Source: JBFGWM01 sp041588495
GTDB taxonomy: Bacteria > Pseudomonadota > Gammaproteobacteria > Pseudomonadales > JBFGWM01
Assembly (NCBI GenBank): GCA_041588495.1
Contig: JBFGWM010000145.1
Location: 1-7,181 of the forward strand
Length of the DNA: 7,181 nucleotides
Reading direction: 5' to 3'
Below are positions 6,521 to 7,181 of the stretch, piece after piece (the first letter of the stretch is position 1; the number at the start of each line of letters is the position of its first letter). The notes beneath the pieces are model-generated. The model ran no database searches. It was not told where the DNA came from and saw nothing but the letters and a program-made list of their open reading frames with translations. Made by a program: the position numbers and the translations under genes.

Positions 6521-6572
6521 AATCCGGCTGTAAGTATCGGCCAAAATCGCCTGTTTGTCGCATGGAGTCCGC

Positions 6573-7181
6573 ATGGAATACGCCCTGAAGAAAATCGACC
6601 CCGCCAACGTCCGCACCGGCTGCCTGGTACTTGGGGTGCTTGACGGAAAGCGCCTGCTGCCCTCCACGGAGGCCGCGGACAAGGCGCTCGACGGGCTGAT
6701 CACCCGCCTGCTGGGCACCGGCGACCTGGGCGAGAAGGCCGGTTCCGTGTTGCTCCACGCCGCCGAGGGCGGGCGCGCGGAGCGCGTCCTGCTGGTCCGC
6801 CTCGGCAAGGCCCGCGAACTCGACGGCAAGACCTTCGACCGCACCCTGCGCGCCGCCCTGCGCGCGGTTTCCGGAACCCGCAGCAAGGATGCGGCCATCT
6901 GCCTCACGGAAGCCACCGTGCGCGACGCCGACCTACCGTGGCAGGTCCGCCAGGCGGTGATCGCCGGCGGAGCGGGCGCCTATCGCTTCGATGAAATGAA
7001 AAGCAAGAAGAGCCCCGCTGCCGGGACCCTGAAAAAGATCGCCATCCACCTGCCCGATGCCCGCGCCCGGCGCAAGGCCGATGCCGCGATCAGGGAGGGC
7101 CGCGCCATCGTGGCCGGAATGGACGAGGCACGACGCCTCGGTGACCTTCCCGGCAATGTCTGCACGCCGAGCTACCTCGCC
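6573..7181 (+). CDS. pepA: Leucyl aminopeptidase PepA, N-terminal part (cut by window end)
   Basis: The first 203 residues of a protein whose family is about 500 long are present. PepA is a cytosolic M17 metallo-aminopeptidase, a hexamer with two metal ions per active site, removing N-terminal residues from peptides in protein turnover. In E. coli it is also a DNA-binding protein in Xer recombination and carAB control; whether that holds here is unknown. Visible is the N-terminal M17 domain (about 1-165: TGCLVLGV, RVLLVRLGKA, FDRTLRAALRAV, AGGAGAYRFDEMK). The linker helix leading to the catalytic domain follows, with the family hallmark EARRLGDLPGNVCTPSYLA (185-203). The metal-binding and catalytic residues lie beyond the window. 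The ATG at 6573 has GGAG 5 nt upstream; an ATG at 6562 is out of frame. Divergent to lptFG, the common gammaproteobacterial order. Confidence 0.97.
   Translation, partial: MEYALKKIDPANVRTGCLVLGVLDGKRLLPSTEAADKALDGLITRLLGTGDLGEKAGSVLLHAAEGGRAERVLLVRLGKARELDGKTFDRTLRAALRAVSGTRSKDAAICLTEATVRDADLPWQVRQAVIAGGAGAYRFDEMKSKKSPAAGTLKKIAIHLPDARARRKADAAIREGRAIVAGMDEARRLGDLPGNVCTPSYLA

Larger units (their letters stand above)
6415..6572. promoter_or_regulatory. Divergent lptF/pepA promoter region
   Basis: This 158-bp intergenic region drives lptFG to the left and pepA to the right. On the plus strand a perfect -35 TTGACA (6452-6457) is followed 15 nt later by TACGAT (6473-6478), a 4/6 -10 match, so transcription could start near 6485 and leave about an 88-nt leader for pepA. 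The leader contains the hairpin at 6505-6520. GGAG at 6564-6567, 5 nt before the ATG, is the pepA ribosome-binding site. I could not pick a convincing minus-strand -35/-10 for lptF. Confidence 0.45.

Overview
The window is GC-rich chromosomal DNA. The divergent pair lptF-lptG (minus strand) and pepA (plus strand) is a layout typical of Gammaproteobacteria, and gene content and codon use fit a high-GC member of that class. This is inference; there is no rRNA or other marker to fix the genus. I see no tRNA, rRNA, IS element or CRISPR array.

Layout. (1) Positions 1-3030 hold three minus-strand genes, read from right to left. The first (2212-3030) is a two-TM membrane protein resembling the 'putative phage abortive infection protein' (putAbiC) family. 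It is followed by two tandem paralogous proteins of unknown function (1137-2159 and <1-970). Both paralogs have a helical N-terminal region, a charged coiled-coil middle, a long acidic linker and a conserved C-terminal tail containing YLTTGPEVTW. (2) A 230-bp divergent intergenic region (3031-3260) leads into a plus-strand pair: an RDD-family membrane protein (3261-3731) and, 10 nt later, a small three-cysteine protein (3742-4227). (3) The LPS-transport permease genes lptG (4238-5302) and lptF (5299-6414) form a minus-strand operon with a 4-nt GTGA overlap, converging on the plus-strand pair. (4) A 158-bp divergent intergenic region carries a GC-rich hairpin. It precedes pepA (6573 to the window end), which is cut off after its N-terminal domain.

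Function. LptF and LptG form the membrane part of the LptB2FG ATP-driven LPS extractor, and PepA is a cytosolic M17 aminopeptidase. These are housekeeping genes. The least ordinary part is the left block: an Abi-like membrane protein next to a duplicated, apparently uncharacterised acidic-linker protein. It may be a small defence or envelope module, but the sequence alone shows only the family resemblance and the duplication. The two paralogs are easy to mis-annotate: their plus-strand shadows are long, one starts at TTG and the other runs off the window.
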